A DNA stretch of 35,854 nt from the NCBI GenBank assembly GCA_902491215.1, contig CABUGV010000036.1, forward strand, positions 1-35,854. The letters run 5' to 3'. Each line of letters opens with the position of its first letter. The first letter of the stretch is position 1. Position numbers and translations under genes: made by a program. Positions 24,033 through 32,363 of the stretch are shown here, one piece after another. This DNA comes from 43-108 sp001915545 (GTDB taxonomy: Bacteria; Bacteroidota; Bacteroidia; Bacteroidales; Bacteroidaceae). Below the pieces are notes generated by a model. That model was not told the origin of the DNA. It saw only the letters and a list, made by a program, of their open reading frames with translations, and searched no databases.

Positions 24033-27000
24033 ATGAAAAGAAAAATTTTTGTGCCTTTACTGTTCCTGTTGCTTCTGGTATGTTTGCATCCTTGCAATGC
24101 CCAGTCCCAGCGCATCGATTTGTCTGGTGTATGGAACGTGTCGCTTGATTCTGTTGAAGGCTGTCACGAAATAACGCTTCCTGGTTCAACTGATGAAGTT
24201 CATTTGGGTAAGAAGCATGTACCAGGAACAAACCTGTACACCGGTGACCCTGAAACGTGGCAGCTGGCAAGAAAATATGTTTTTATAGGCTCTGCTGAAT
24301 ACAGCAGAAATGTAGATATTCCTAAGGATTGGGTCGGACGGCGTGTCGTACTTTCTCTTGAGAGATGTATGTGGCAGACTAAACTTTGGATTAACGGAAA
24401 TTTCGTAGGTGAGGACCACAGCTTGTGTACTCCTCATCGTTATGATGTTACCCGATATATAAAAGCTGGATGTAATGAAATCCGTATGCTTATCAATAAT
24501 TCGCCTTACGTGAATCTTGGCTCATGGAGCCATGGGTACGCACCGGGTATACAAACAATCTGGAATGGAGCTATTGGTAAACTTTGTCTGGAAGCTTTAG
24601 ATGAAATATCTGTAGAAAATCTACAGTGCTATCCTTCGTTCAAGGATAAGAGCTTGCAGGTTAGAGGAAGCATTATAAATATTGGCCATAAGAGCAGAAA
24701 TGGAAAACTGAAATTCAACGTGATTGACCCTCAAGGTAGAACCTTGTTAAGTAAAACGGAAACAGTAAAGGCATGTGAAGACACCGCAACATTTAATGCA
24801 GTGCTTCAGTTTGAAGACTCTCTGCAACCATGGAACGAGTTTACTCCAAATATCTACAAATTGGTTGTCGATTATAAATTCGGCCCCAACAAAGGTTCTG
24901 CGGATGCCGCTTTCGGTTTTAGAGACCTCGTTTCCGAAGGTGGAAGATTGATGTTGAACAACAGCATATTGTTTCTTAGAGGCGAACACGACCCGGGCAG
25001 TTTTCCGCTTACCGGTTATCCGTCGATGTCGAAAGATGAATGGTTGAAAATATTTCGTGTCGGAAAAGAATACGGCTTAAACCATTGGCGCTTTCATTCA
25101 TGGTGCCCCCCTGAGGCTGCTTTTGCCGCTGCCGACGAACTGGGAATATATCTGCAGCCGGAGTTGCCGTTGTTCTCTCAAAAATGGGAGAATACATTGA
25201 TGGGACAAGATGCCCTAAGAGATGAATTTCTCTTTACCGAACTTAAACGTGTGCTGGATGCATACGGGAATCATCCGTCATTCATGTTGATGTGTATGGG
25301 CAACGAATTGAAGGGCGATACTTCAGTGCTTAAGTCTTGGGTTGAATATGGCAAGAATTATGATGGCCGTCATTTGTATGCCAGCAGTGCCAACCTTGAG
25401 GCATTTGGATTATACCTGCCTCTTTCTGGAGATCAGTTTCAGGTGGCTCATGCCGCAAGAATAGGAGGCCGTAGATTCGAACGCCGTATGGGTGGATATT
25501 TCAACACAGAGAAGCCAAATACAATCAATGACTATTCATACACTTTGCGCGAACCGTATAACAAATGCCCTGTTATAACGCATGAACTCGGTCAATGGGA
25601 CATTTATCCTGATTTTTCTGCGATAGAAAAGTGTACTGGTGTATTGGCGCCTCGAAATTTTGAGATATTCAAGGAGTCTCTTTGTCAAAAAGGTATGGCA
25701 GATATGGCAAAGCCTTTTTTGCATGCATCGGGCAAATTGGCTTCAATACTTTATAAGGAAGAAATCGAACGTGTTTTGCGAACTCCTGGCATGTCTGGCT
25801 TTCAGATGCTCGATTTACGTGATTATCCGGCGCAGGGCAGTGCGTTGGTTGGATTGCTGGATGTATTCTGGGACAGTAAGGGCCTGATAGCCCCGGAAGT
25901 ATTCCGCCAGTCATGCAACGATGTCACATTGCTGTTGAAGATGCCTAAAAGAACATGGATAAACACTGAAGATTTTGATGCGGAAGTAGTATTGCCTAAT
26001 TATGGAAATAAATCTTTGAATAACGTTGATGTTCTGTGGAATGTATCTTGTAATGGCAATACGGTCTACAGTGGCAAGCTTTCACGCACAACAGCAACGC
26101 AAGGCGAAGTGTCTTCCTGCGGTAAGATTACTTTCCCGTTGACGCGGTTTGATAGAGCTGTAAAGCTTGAAATTGCCCTGAAACTTGAAGGCGTAGCCGT
26201 AAGCAATAAATATGATATATGGGTATATCCGCAGCATGTTGATGAGGTTGTCGGTGATGTCATCATTGCCGAAAATGCAGACGCTGAACTGCTGAAGAAA
26301 ATAAAAAATGGTGCTAAGGTCCTGCTGGTTCCAAAAAAGATTAAGGATTCAGAACGTATGACTTTTTCAAATCCATTCTGGTCAACTCTGATGTTTGATT
26401 ATCAGCCTAAAACCATGGGCTTATTGTGTAATCCGGAACACCCTGTTTTTAAAGATTTTCCTACTGAAGGATATACAAACTGGCAGTGGTGGGAGCTCGT
26501 GGCGTCGGCCTCAGCCGTAAGATTGAATAGTACTCCTGCATCCTATAGGCCTATTCTGCAGGTCATTGACCATCCTGTACGAAACGATAAGCTGGGTGCT
26601 ATCCTTGAAACACGTATAGGCAAAGGTCGTCTGCTCATATGTACGCTTGACATATTGTCTAATCCAGAAAAACGTGTCGTGGCAAGACAGTTGAAATACA
26701 GTATATTGAGATATATGAATTCTTCTGATTTTCACCCTCAGGAAATAGACGGTATAGAAGAACTTTTCTTTTCAAAAAGTTTCGGCGGAGATGTACGTAC
26801 TGTTAAAGGTTTGTTCAAGGAAAATCTGGAGAATCCAGCATCTAATATGGTGGACGGAAAGATTGAAACTTTCTGTAAAATTCCTGCATCCTCCAAGACT
26901 TCTTGCATACTGATAGAACTTAAATCCGCGAGATATATAACAGGCTGTCGTTTGCCTGTGGCGGCTGAAGGTATCAGAGGTTTTAAGGTCTATGTTACGG

Positions 27001-27191
27001 ATGATAAGGCAAAACTTGGTGATGCCGTCATTTATGGCAGTGGCCGTAAGTCGGAATATCCTGCAAAACAGTGGGACAACGGTTTTACTGTGCAAAAAGG
27101 TAAAAAGGGAAAATACGTATTCATCGAGATAGAGAAAAAACAAGAAACAGAAGCTCGAGTGTATGAATTTGAACTTCTTTACGGTGATTAA
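24033..27191 (+). CDS. Glycoside hydrolase family 2-like enzyme with C-terminal discoidin-like domain
   Basis: The ATG at 24033 is chosen because it opens a signal peptide (KIFVPLLFLLLLVCLHPCNA-Q). The frame extends upstream to 23886 but would include terminator sequence. The product has 1052 residues. It has a jelly-roll domain (about 28-190, with GVWNVSLDSVEG and LWINGNFVGEDH), an Ig-like domain, then a TIM barrel from about 300 with FLRGEHDPG. E425 in MGNE is the likely acid/base and E518 in ITHELGQW the likely nucleophile. Further beta domains follow, and the last 130 residues (SNMVDGKIETF and later strands) resemble an F5/8 type C sugar-binding domain. It is only distantly like the GH2 enzyme at 17601 and is probably a different subfamily. 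The substrate is unknown. Confidence 0.85.
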   Translation: MKRKIFVPLLFLLLLVCLHPCNAQSQRIDLSGVWNVSLDSVEGCHEITLPGSTDEVHLGKKHVPGTNLYTGDPETWQLARKYVFIGSAEYSRNVDIPKDWVGRRVVLSLERCMWQTKLWINGNFVGEDHSLCTPHRYDVTRYIKAGCNEIRMLINNSPYVNLGSWSHGYAPGIQTIWNGAIGKLCLEALDEISVENLQCYPSFKDKSLQVRGSIINIGHKSRNGKLKFNVIDPQGRTLLSKTETVKACEDTATFNAVLQFEDSLQPWNEFTPNIYKLVVDYKFGPNKGSADAAFGFRDLVSEGGRLMLNNSILFLRGEHDPGSFPLTGYPSMSKDEWLKIFRVGKEYGLNHWRFHSWCPPEAAFAAADELGIYLQPELPLFSQKWENTLMGQDALRDEFLFTELKRVLDAYGNHPSFMLMCMGNELKGDTSVLKSWVEYGKNYDGRHLYASSANLEAFGLYLPLSGDQFQVAHAARIGGRRFERRMGGYFNTEKPNTINDYSYTLREPYNKCPVITHELGQWDIYPDFSAIEKCTGVLAPRNFEIFKESLCQKGMADMAKPFLHASGKLASILYKEEIERVLRTPGMSGFQMLDLRDYPAQGSALVGLLDVFWDSKGLIAPEVFRQSCNDVTLLLKMPKRTWINTEDFDAEVVLPNYGNKSLNNVDVLWNVSCNGNTVYSGKLSRTTATQGEVSSCGKITFPLTRFDRAVKLEIALKLEGVAVSNKYDIWVYPQHVDEVVGDVIIAENADAELLKKIKNGAKVLLVPKKIKDSERMTFSNPFWSTLMFDYQPKTMGLLCNPEHPVFKDFPTEGYTNWQWWELVASASAVRLNSTPASYRPILQVIDHPVRNDKLGAILETRIGKGRLLICTLDILSNPEKRVVARQLKYSILRYMNSSDFHPQEIDGIEELFFSKSFGGDVRTVKGLFKENLENPASNMVDGKIETFCKIPASSKTSCILIELKSARYITGCRLPVAAEGIRGFKVYVTDDKAKLGDAVIYGSGRKSEYPAKQWDNGFTVQKGKKGKYVFIEIEKKQETEARVYEFELLYGD

Positions 27192-27313
27192 AGATTTTGC
27201 TCCATCGTCTGATTTGTCAATCTATCAGAAAGATGTCGGTATTTAACTGATATTTGAAGCGCAATCCATATCGTAGTTTTATCTTTAGAACTTAACATGC
27301 ATAGGAATTCTGA

Positions 27314-27374
27314 GCGCTCGCACAAAAACTTCCGGGGGCTCGCAATTGCAGTCGCGAGCCCCCGGAAGTTTTTG
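27314..27374. repeat. Dispersed intergenic repeat, copy A, with long hairpin between convergent genes
   Basis: A perfect 21-bp inverted repeat (arms 27323-27343 and 27354-27374) with a 10-nt loop. Each arm ends in five A or T residues outside a CTTCCGGGGGCTCGC core, so it can terminate both the plus-strand GH2 gene and the minus-strand SGNH gene. Bases 27314-27360 align ungapped with 3384-3430 (33 of 47 identical), showing that it belongs to a repeat family and is not a one-off terminator. Confidence 0.8.
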
Positions 27375-27414
27375 TTTGCAGTACATCTTACCTGTTTATT
27401 GTTGAAAAATGTTG

Positions 27415-28908
27415 TCAGTTGTTTTTCTTGTTTTTTATCAGTTCCTTGGCCGCTGTTATTGCCAGCCATCTGCTTCCAGTCTCGTTCGGATGCAGCATGT
27501 CTATGGTTTCAGGTGTCGGATTGTTGTATATGATAGGTGATGTTTTCGTGCCTTTACCTGTATGTGCAGGATTGTTGAATATGTATGTCAGTCGGCCTTC
27601 TCTGTCCCAGTTGATGGTCTTCACTTTGGAGAGCGATGCCGCTTTGCGCATCTGCTCGGCTTTCACGATGAAGTCGAATGGGCGCGATGTATGTCCGTAG
27701 TAAAGTCCGGACGGGGTGGTGACCATAATCTGTGCTTTTGGAAACATGGTGTGCAGGCGCTTTGTCAGGTAGGCTGTCGCTCCTGCAAAGTTTGTGCGTA
27801 TGTCGCTCTTGATTGCAAAGCTGTAGGCCTGAGATGACGATATCGGGTCGGGATTGTCGTTTATGCCTCCTTGCAGAAGTATGAAGTCGGGTGAGTAGCT
27901 TGCAGGGATGCCGGCTGAACCGTGGTTGTTCATAAGTCTTATTAGTTTCTCAACCTGGCATGCCAGCGTGTTGTTGTTGCCTCTGTTGTCATCTTTGTCG
28001 GGATGGCTAGTGTATGGGGCTTCTGTGTAGTAGAAATTGTCTTTCAGTGTGGCACTGCTGACTGCGAGATTTACAATTCTTGCATTAATGAACTCGTTCA
28101 GATGCTTTGTCCATAGTCCCTGCTCAGAATAGCTGTCGCCCAAGATAAGGATGTTGCCGATGTTTGGCTTCTCTTTCTGCTTGTTCCAAACGAATGAATA
28201 GTCGGCCAGCATTTCCCAGTCTTTATCTATGAACGGTATTGCCAGCATATTGGCGATTCTGCGTATCTGACTGATTTTCCTGTTCTCGTTCTCGTCGGCC
28301 GTTGCTTCGTCTTTAACTGGAGGGGCAAGAAAGACCAGCGCTTCAGGCCATTGTGTACGAATCTTCGACACCAGTTTCACAATCGGCCCTGCAAGGCTTG
28401 AGCTGTCAATTTCTTTCATGTCGCGTCCGACGGCTGCTTTCTTGTGTCTTCGCCCAGTGCCTTTGGTATTTTGTATGTATGCAAGCGGGTAGTCGAAGAT
28501 ATATCTGCTGTAGTTGGTCGCGGTAGTGTCTGCATCGGGGGTATCGTTGCATCCTACTTGTATCAGTACTACGTCGGGCACAGGAGTCTTGCTGTTGAGG
28601 ACAAGTTCGGCATGTCTGTCGCCCTTTTTCAAGGTCTTTCCCTCAAGCGATTTGTCGATTCTGATGTCTACAATATCCGTTCTGTGAAGTTTTTCAATCC
28701 ATGGCGTAGAAATTTCTGCATTGTCTGTGATATATAGTGCCGAACCATAGGTCTTGCCGCGTTCCTTCCATTTACGGACATAGCTCATGTCGGTCTGGTC
28801 CGGAACGGACTTTTTCCTCTTAGATATGGCATTGTCGAAAAAAATGCTGATGAGTAGGATGGCCATAGCTCCAAGTGTTCCAAACAGCAATGCTCTAACT
28901 TTCATCAT
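27415..28908 (-). CDS. Membrane-anchored tandem SGNH/GDSL hydrolase
   Basis: The 497-residue protein has an N-terminal hydrophobic signal or anchor (LLFGTLGAMAILLISIFF). The C-terminal half is a complete SGNH hydrolase: GDSYS with S259 (block I), GGINDN with N350 (block III) and DMLHP with D470 and H473 (block V). The N-terminal half (about 50-245) has a block III-like VGCNDTPD at 118-125 and a block-I-like start GSALYITDNAE in which the GDS is lost, so it looks like a decayed second copy. SGNH enzymes are often carbohydrate esterases, and its position opposite two GH2 genes suggests glycan deacylation; this is inference. It converges on the GH2 gene through the hairpin at 27323-27374. An alternative start is the second Met. 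Confidence 0.8.
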   Translation of the reverse strand: MMKVRALLFGTLGAMAILLISIFFDNAISKRKKSVPDQTDMSYVRKWKERGKTYGSALYITDNAEISTPWIEKLHRTDIVDIRIDKSLEGKTLKKGDRHAELVLNSKTPVPDVVLIQVGCNDTPDADTTATNYSRYIFDYPLAYIQNTKGTGRRHKKAAVGRDMKEIDSSSLAGPIVKLVSKIRTQWPEALVFLAPPVKDEATADENENRKISQIRRIANMLAIPFIDKDWEMLADYSFVWNKQKEKPNIGNILILGDSYSEQGLWTKHLNEFINARIVNLAVSSATLKDNFYYTEAPYTSHPDKDDNRGNNNTLACQVEKLIRLMNNHGSAGIPASYSPDFILLQGGINDNPDPISSSQAYSFAIKSDIRTNFAGATAYLTKRLHTMFPKAQIMVTTPSGLYYGHTSRPFDFIVKAEQMRKAASLSKVKTINWDREGRLTYIFNNPAHTGKGTKTSPIIYNNPTPETIDMLHPNETGSRWLAITAAKELIKNKKNN

Positions 28909-28941
28909 CCTGTATTTATATCAGATGTAACCCTAATAACG

Positions 28942-28949
28942 CAAAAATA
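28942..28949 (-). promoter_or_regulatory. Possible -7 box for the SGNH hydrolase gene
   Basis: On the minus strand this reads TATTTTTG, matching TAnnTTTG, about 33 nt before the start codon. There is no TTG at the standard distance upstream, so support is partial. Confidence 0.35.
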
Positions 28950-29125
28950 CGTAAAATTAAACAATTTGTCTGTCTGGGGCTACAAAAAATGCTGTAGTAT
29001 AGCCGTTTGCACGGTTGTAAAGGCTTTTTCCTGCATTTTTATGACGCCTTTGGCGATGTTGATGCAATATCGGTGCGCAGTTTGCGGATGCATATGCAAC
29101 TGAAACTAAATTTTAATTTGATTTA

Positions 29126-29157
29126 TTTGTGCATTTGGATTCAAAGGAATATTTTTG
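29126..29157 (+). promoter_or_regulatory. Promoter of the carboxynorspermidine synthase gene
   Basis: TTTG at 29126-29129, a 20-nt spacer, TATTTTTG at 29150-29157: a full match to the Bacteroidetes promoter form. The predicted start is near 29164, giving a leader of about 24 nt before the ATG at 29188. Confidence 0.65.
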
Positions 29158-29187
29158 TACAAAATAATAAAATCAAAGTAACTCAAA

Positions 29188-30381
29188 ATGGGAAAAGTTA
29201 TAATTATCGGTGCAGGTGGTGTAGCATCTGTAGCCGCACATAAGGTTGCCAAGAATCCAGATGTTTTTACTGATATAATGATTGCCAGCAGAACCAAGTC
29301 GAAGTGCGATGCACTTGTCAAGGCTATAGGTAATCCTGCAATAAAGACTGCTCAGGTCGATGCCGACAATGTCGATGAGCTTGTTGCACTTTTCAACGAA
29401 TTCAAACCGGACATCGTAATGAATCTTGCTCTTCCTTATCAGGACCTTACCATCATGGAGGCTTGTTTGAAGAGCGGTGTAAACTATCTTGATACAGCCA
29501 ACTACGAACCGCGCGATGAGGCTCATTTTGAGTACAGCTGGCAGTGGGCTTTCAAGAAGCGCTTTGAAGATGCCGGACTCACAGCTATTCTCGGATGCGG
29601 ATTCGACCCGGGTGTGAGCGGTATATATACAGCATACGCTGCCAAGCATCATTTCGATGAAATACAGTATCTCGACATCGTCGACTGCAATGCCGGAAAT
29701 CACCACAAGGCTTTTGCTACAAACTTCAATCCTGAAATCAATATCCGTGAGATTACTCAGAAGGGACGTTACTATGAGAACGGCAAATGGGTGGAAACCG
29801 GTGCTCTGGAAATCCACAAACCGTTGACTTATCCTAACATCGGTCCGCGCGAATCATATCTGATGTACCACGAGGAACTTGAGTCGCTCACAAAGAATTT
29901 CCCTACAATAAAGCGTGCACGCTTCTGGATGACATTCGGACAGGAGTATCTTACTCACCTTCGCGTAATTCAGGATATAGGTATGGCCCGCATCGACGAG
30001 GTTGACTACAATGGCGTGAAGATTGTGCCTCTCCAGTTCCTTAAGGCTGTGCTTCCTAATCCGCAGGATCTCGGCAAGGACTATGAGGGCGAAACAAGCA
30101 TCGGATGCCGTATACGTGGACTCAAGGACGGCAGGGAACGTACATATTATGTATACAACAACTGCTCTCATCAGGCTGCATATAATGAAACAGGTATGCA
30201 GGGCGTAAGCTATACAACCGGTGTGCCTGCAATGATTGGTGCTATGATGTTCCTTAAGGGCATCTGGAAAAAGCCGGGTGTATGGAACGTTGAAGAGTTC
30301 GATCCGGATCCATTCATGGAACAGCTCAACAAGCAGGGACTCCCTTGGCATGAGGTGTTCGACGGCGACCTCGAACTCTAA
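29188..30381 (+). CDS. Carboxynorspermidine synthase (saccharopine dehydrogenase family)
   Basis: The 397-residue protein opens with KVIIIGAGGVASVAAHKVA, an NAD(P)-binding GxGGxxS Rossmann motif. It continues with VDADNVDELVALFNEFKPDIVMNLA, NYLDTANYE and GCGFDPGVSGIYTAYAA, all typical of the carboxynorspermidine/carboxyspermidine dehydrogenase branch. The enzyme joins L-aspartate beta-semialdehyde to a diamine by NADPH reduction, the penultimate step of the alternative spermidine route used by gut Bacteroidales. Ordinary saccharopine dehydrogenase is the alternative, but length and sequence favour the polyamine enzyme. The partner decarboxylase (nspC) is not in the window. recA follows 144 bp downstream. 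Confidence 0.88.
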   Translation: MGKVIIIGAGGVASVAAHKVAKNPDVFTDIMIASRTKSKCDALVKAIGNPAIKTAQVDADNVDELVALFNEFKPDIVMNLALPYQDLTIMEACLKSGVNYLDTANYEPRDEAHFEYSWQWAFKKRFEDAGLTAILGCGFDPGVSGIYTAYAAKHHFDEIQYLDIVDCNAGNHHKAFATNFNPEINIREITQKGRYYENGKWVETGALEIHKPLTYPNIGPRESYLMYHEELESLTKNFPTIKRARFWMTFGQEYLTHLRVIQDIGMARIDEVDYNGVKIVPLQFLKAVLPNPQDLGKDYEGETSIGCRIRGLKDGRERTYYVYNNCSHQAAYNETGMQGVSYTTGVPAMIGAMMFLKGIWKKPGVWNVEEFDPDPFMEQLNKQGLPWHEVFDGDLEL

Positions 30382-30461
30382 GTCTGTGCTGAAACTGAAT
30401 TTTCATCTCGGTACGTGTTCGGCACTTTAAAGACGTACATAGCATATTGAGTGAATAAGCA

Positions 30462-30493
30462 AAATGCCCATGCCGTTTTGTGCATGGGCATTT
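30462..30493 (+). terminator. Hairpin between the polyamine gene and recA
   Basis: Twelve-bp stem AAATGCCCATGC/GCATGGGCATTT with an 8-nt loop CGTTTTGT. The 3' arm ends in TTT, followed by GTTCC, so the U tract is short. It lies 33 bp before the recA start. It may end the upstream transcript or form a structured recA leader. Confidence 0.55.
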
Positions 30494-30525
30494 GTTCCGA
30501 TAAAAACAAGCAAACAGAATCAAGA

Positions 30526-31584
30526 ATGGCAATAGAACAGAATAGCGCCGAAAATGCGCAGAAGTTGAAAGCTCTGCAGGCGGCGATGGACAAGATCGAG
30601 AAAAATTTCGGAAAAGGCTCGATCATGAAGATGGGTGATGACAAGATTGAGGCTGTCGAGGTAATACCTACAGGTTCAATCGGTCTTAATGCTGCTTTGG
30701 GCGTAGGCGGATATCCACGTGGCAGAATAATAGAAATATACGGTCCTGAATCTTCAGGTAAGACCACCTTGGCCATACATGCAATTGCCGAGGCGCAGAA
30801 GCAAGGCGGAATTGCGGCTTTTATCGATGCTGAACATGCGTTCGACCGTTTCTATGCTGAGAAGTTGGGAGTAGATGTCGACAATCTGCTTATTTCACAG
30901 CCTGACTGCGGCGAGCAGGCGCTGGACATTGCTGAACAGCTTATACGTTCGTCTGCCATAGATATAATTGTTGTGGACTCGGTGGCTGCTCTTACTCCTA
31001 AGGCTGAGATTGAAGGTGATATGGGCGATAATCGTGTGGGCCTCCAGGCTAGACTTATGAGCCAGGCTTTGAGAAAGCTCACTTCGACTATCAGCAAGAC
31101 AAATACCACTTGCATATTCATAAATCAGTTGCGAGAGAAGATCGGCGTGATGTTCGGCAATCCGGAGACGACAACCGGAGGTAATGCTCTTAAGTTCTAT
31201 GCATCTGTGCGTCTTGACATACGCCGTGTTTCGCAGATAAAGGACGGCGAGGATGTCAAGGGTAATCAGGTTCGGGTGAAGATTGTTAAGAACAAGGTGG
31301 CTCCTCCTTTCCGCAAGGCTGAGTTCGACATAATGTTCGGAAGCGGTATTTCGCGCAGTGGCGAAATCATAGACCTTGGTGTACAGCTCGGTATTATAAA
31401 GAAGAGCGGAAGCTGGTTCAGCTACCGCGACAGCAAGCTGGCGCAGGGTAGGGATGCCTCTAAGCAAATGATGGAGGACAATCCTGAACTAGCTGAGGAA
31501 ATTGAAAGCCAGATAATGTCAAAGCTTACCGGCAAGGAACTTGATTTGATTGAAGATAAGGAAGCTGAGGAATCTCAGGATTGA
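30526..31584 (+). CDS. recA: Recombinase RecA
   Basis: The 352-residue protein is the strand-exchange ATPase that coats single-stranded DNA in homologous recombination and triggers the SOS response. The Walker A motif is GPESSGKTT at 73-81, preceded by PTGSIGLNAALGVGGYPRGRI. IIVVDSVAAL is Walker B. The loops EGDMGDNRVGLQARLMSQAL and FINQLREKIGVMFGNPETTTGG are the DNA-binding L1 and L2 regions. The C terminus is short and acidic. The ATG at 30526 is chosen because the frame further upstream would run through the hairpin at 30462-30493. No LexA-type operator was recognised. The gene is intact. Confidence 0.98.
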   Translation: MAIEQNSAENAQKLKALQAAMDKIEKNFGKGSIMKMGDDKIEAVEVIPTGSIGLNAALGVGGYPRGRIIEIYGPESSGKTTLAIHAIAEAQKQGGIAAFIDAEHAFDRFYAEKLGVDVDNLLISQPDCGEQALDIAEQLIRSSAIDIIVVDSVAALTPKAEIEGDMGDNRVGLQARLMSQALRKLTSTISKTNTTCIFINQLREKIGVMFGNPETTTGGNALKFYASVRLDIRRVSQIKDGEDVKGNQVRVKIVKNKVAPPFRKAEFDIMFGSGISRSGEIIDLGVQLGIIKKSGSWFSYRDSKLAQGRDASKQMMEDNPELAEEIESQIMSKLTGKELDLIEDKEAEESQD

Positions 31585-31606
31585 CCAATAGGAATTTAGA
31601 TGGCGG

Positions 31607-31631
31607 CTTTCCGGCGCAGTTGGCCGGAAAG
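31607..31631 (+). terminator. Probable recA terminator
   Basis: Nine-bp stem CTTTCCGGC/GCCGGAAAG (31607-31615 and 31623-31631) with a 7-nt loop, then TCTGCTTTCTTGTTT, an interrupted T-rich run. It lies 22 bp after the recA stop. Confidence 0.55.
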
Positions 31632-31665
31632 TCTGCTTTCTTGTTTATTAGCACTCTATGACGCA

Positions 31666-32262
31666 ATGCATCCCAGAATAGCAATAGTAGACAACAATAC
31701 GCTTCAGGCAATAGGACTGAAATGCATGCTTTCGGAAATCATACCTAAGGTGGAAATATCTATATTCTTCTCATTTGCTGATTTCAGTGAATGCGTCGAT
31801 GCTTCTTTTTTCCATTATTTTGTTTCGCCTTCGGTATTGGTGGAGCATGTGGCTTTTTTCTTGGAAAACAGGAATAAGACTATTGTTTTGGTGGGTACTG
31901 CGCAGAACAGTGCGCAGATGACCGGATTCAGGACCTTGATGGTCGCACAGCCGGAAGATATGCTGGTGCGTTCCCTCTTAAAGCTGCATCAGGCCGGTCA
32001 CAGCCATGGATATGGCCAGAGCAATATTCCCGAAACGGAAATAACTGGTCCACGTGTAGAAGTGAGTCCGCGCGAATCGGAAGTTTTGGCACTTCTGGTA
32101 AAAGGCCTCCGAAATAAGGAAATAGCTGATAAACTTAATATCAGTCTCACTACAGTTATAACTCATAGGAAAAATATTTCAGAAAAGCTTGGATTGAAGT
32201 CGGTTTCGGCTCTTACTGTGTATGCTGTTGTCAACGGACTCGTCGGGATTGACGAGATATGA
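31666..32262 (+). CDS. LuxR/NarL-type response regulator with degenerate receiver
   Basis: The ATG at 31666 is preferred. The longer frame from 31600 would read through the recA terminator hairpin, and MHPRIAIVDNN is a natural receiver start. The product has 198 residues. The N-terminal 115 or so resemble a receiver (IAIVDNNTLQAIGLKCMLSE), but no Asp is evident where the phosphorylated residue should be (FFHYFVSP), so it may be phosphorylation-independent. The C-terminal 65 residues are a clear LuxR helix-turn-helix: VSPRESEVLALLVKGLRNKE then IADKLNISLTTVITHRKNI. No histidine kinase is nearby. The next gene, 101 bp downstream, encodes a TonB-dependent receptor, the most likely target. Confidence 0.85.
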   Translation: MHPRIAIVDNNTLQAIGLKCMLSEIIPKVEISIFFSFADFSECVDASFFHYFVSPSVLVEHVAFFLENRNKTIVLVGTAQNSAQMTGFRTLMVAQPEDMLVRSLLKLHQAGHSHGYGQSNIPETEITGPRVEVSPRESEVLALLVKGLRNKEIADKLNISLTTVITHRKNISEKLGLKSVSALTVYAVVNGLVGIDEI

Positions 32263-32309
32263 GTGGCGCCGGCAGTTGTTTCATCGTATAAATTCCTCAT
32301 TTATTAGGA

Positions 32310-32340
32310 TTGATTGACGTTTGTTTATATACGACCTTTG
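32310..32340 (+). promoter_or_regulatory. Probable promoter of the second TonB-dependent receptor gene
   Basis: TTG at 32310-32312, a 20-nt spacer, GACCTTTG at 32333-32340. The spacing is standard, but the -7 box has GA in place of TA, which fits a promoter needing an activator such as the neighbouring LuxR-type protein. The start codon used is ATG at 32364. Confidence 0.4.
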
Positions 32341-32363
32341 CAGTCCAAAGTTCAGGTTTTTAT

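Noticed and set aside
17601..27191. Polysaccharide utilisation locus
   Set aside because: There is no SusC/SusD pair and no hybrid two-component or ECF-sigma regulator in the block; only enzymes are present.
27297..27533. Plus-strand 78-codon frame over the convergent hairpin
   Set aside because: The frame exists because both hairpin arms are free of stops; its 3' part is antisense to the SGNH gene.
31600..31665. Upstream start (ATG at 31600) for the LuxR-type regulator
   Set aside because: It would translate through the recA terminator hairpin, and the added residues do not fit a receiver domain.
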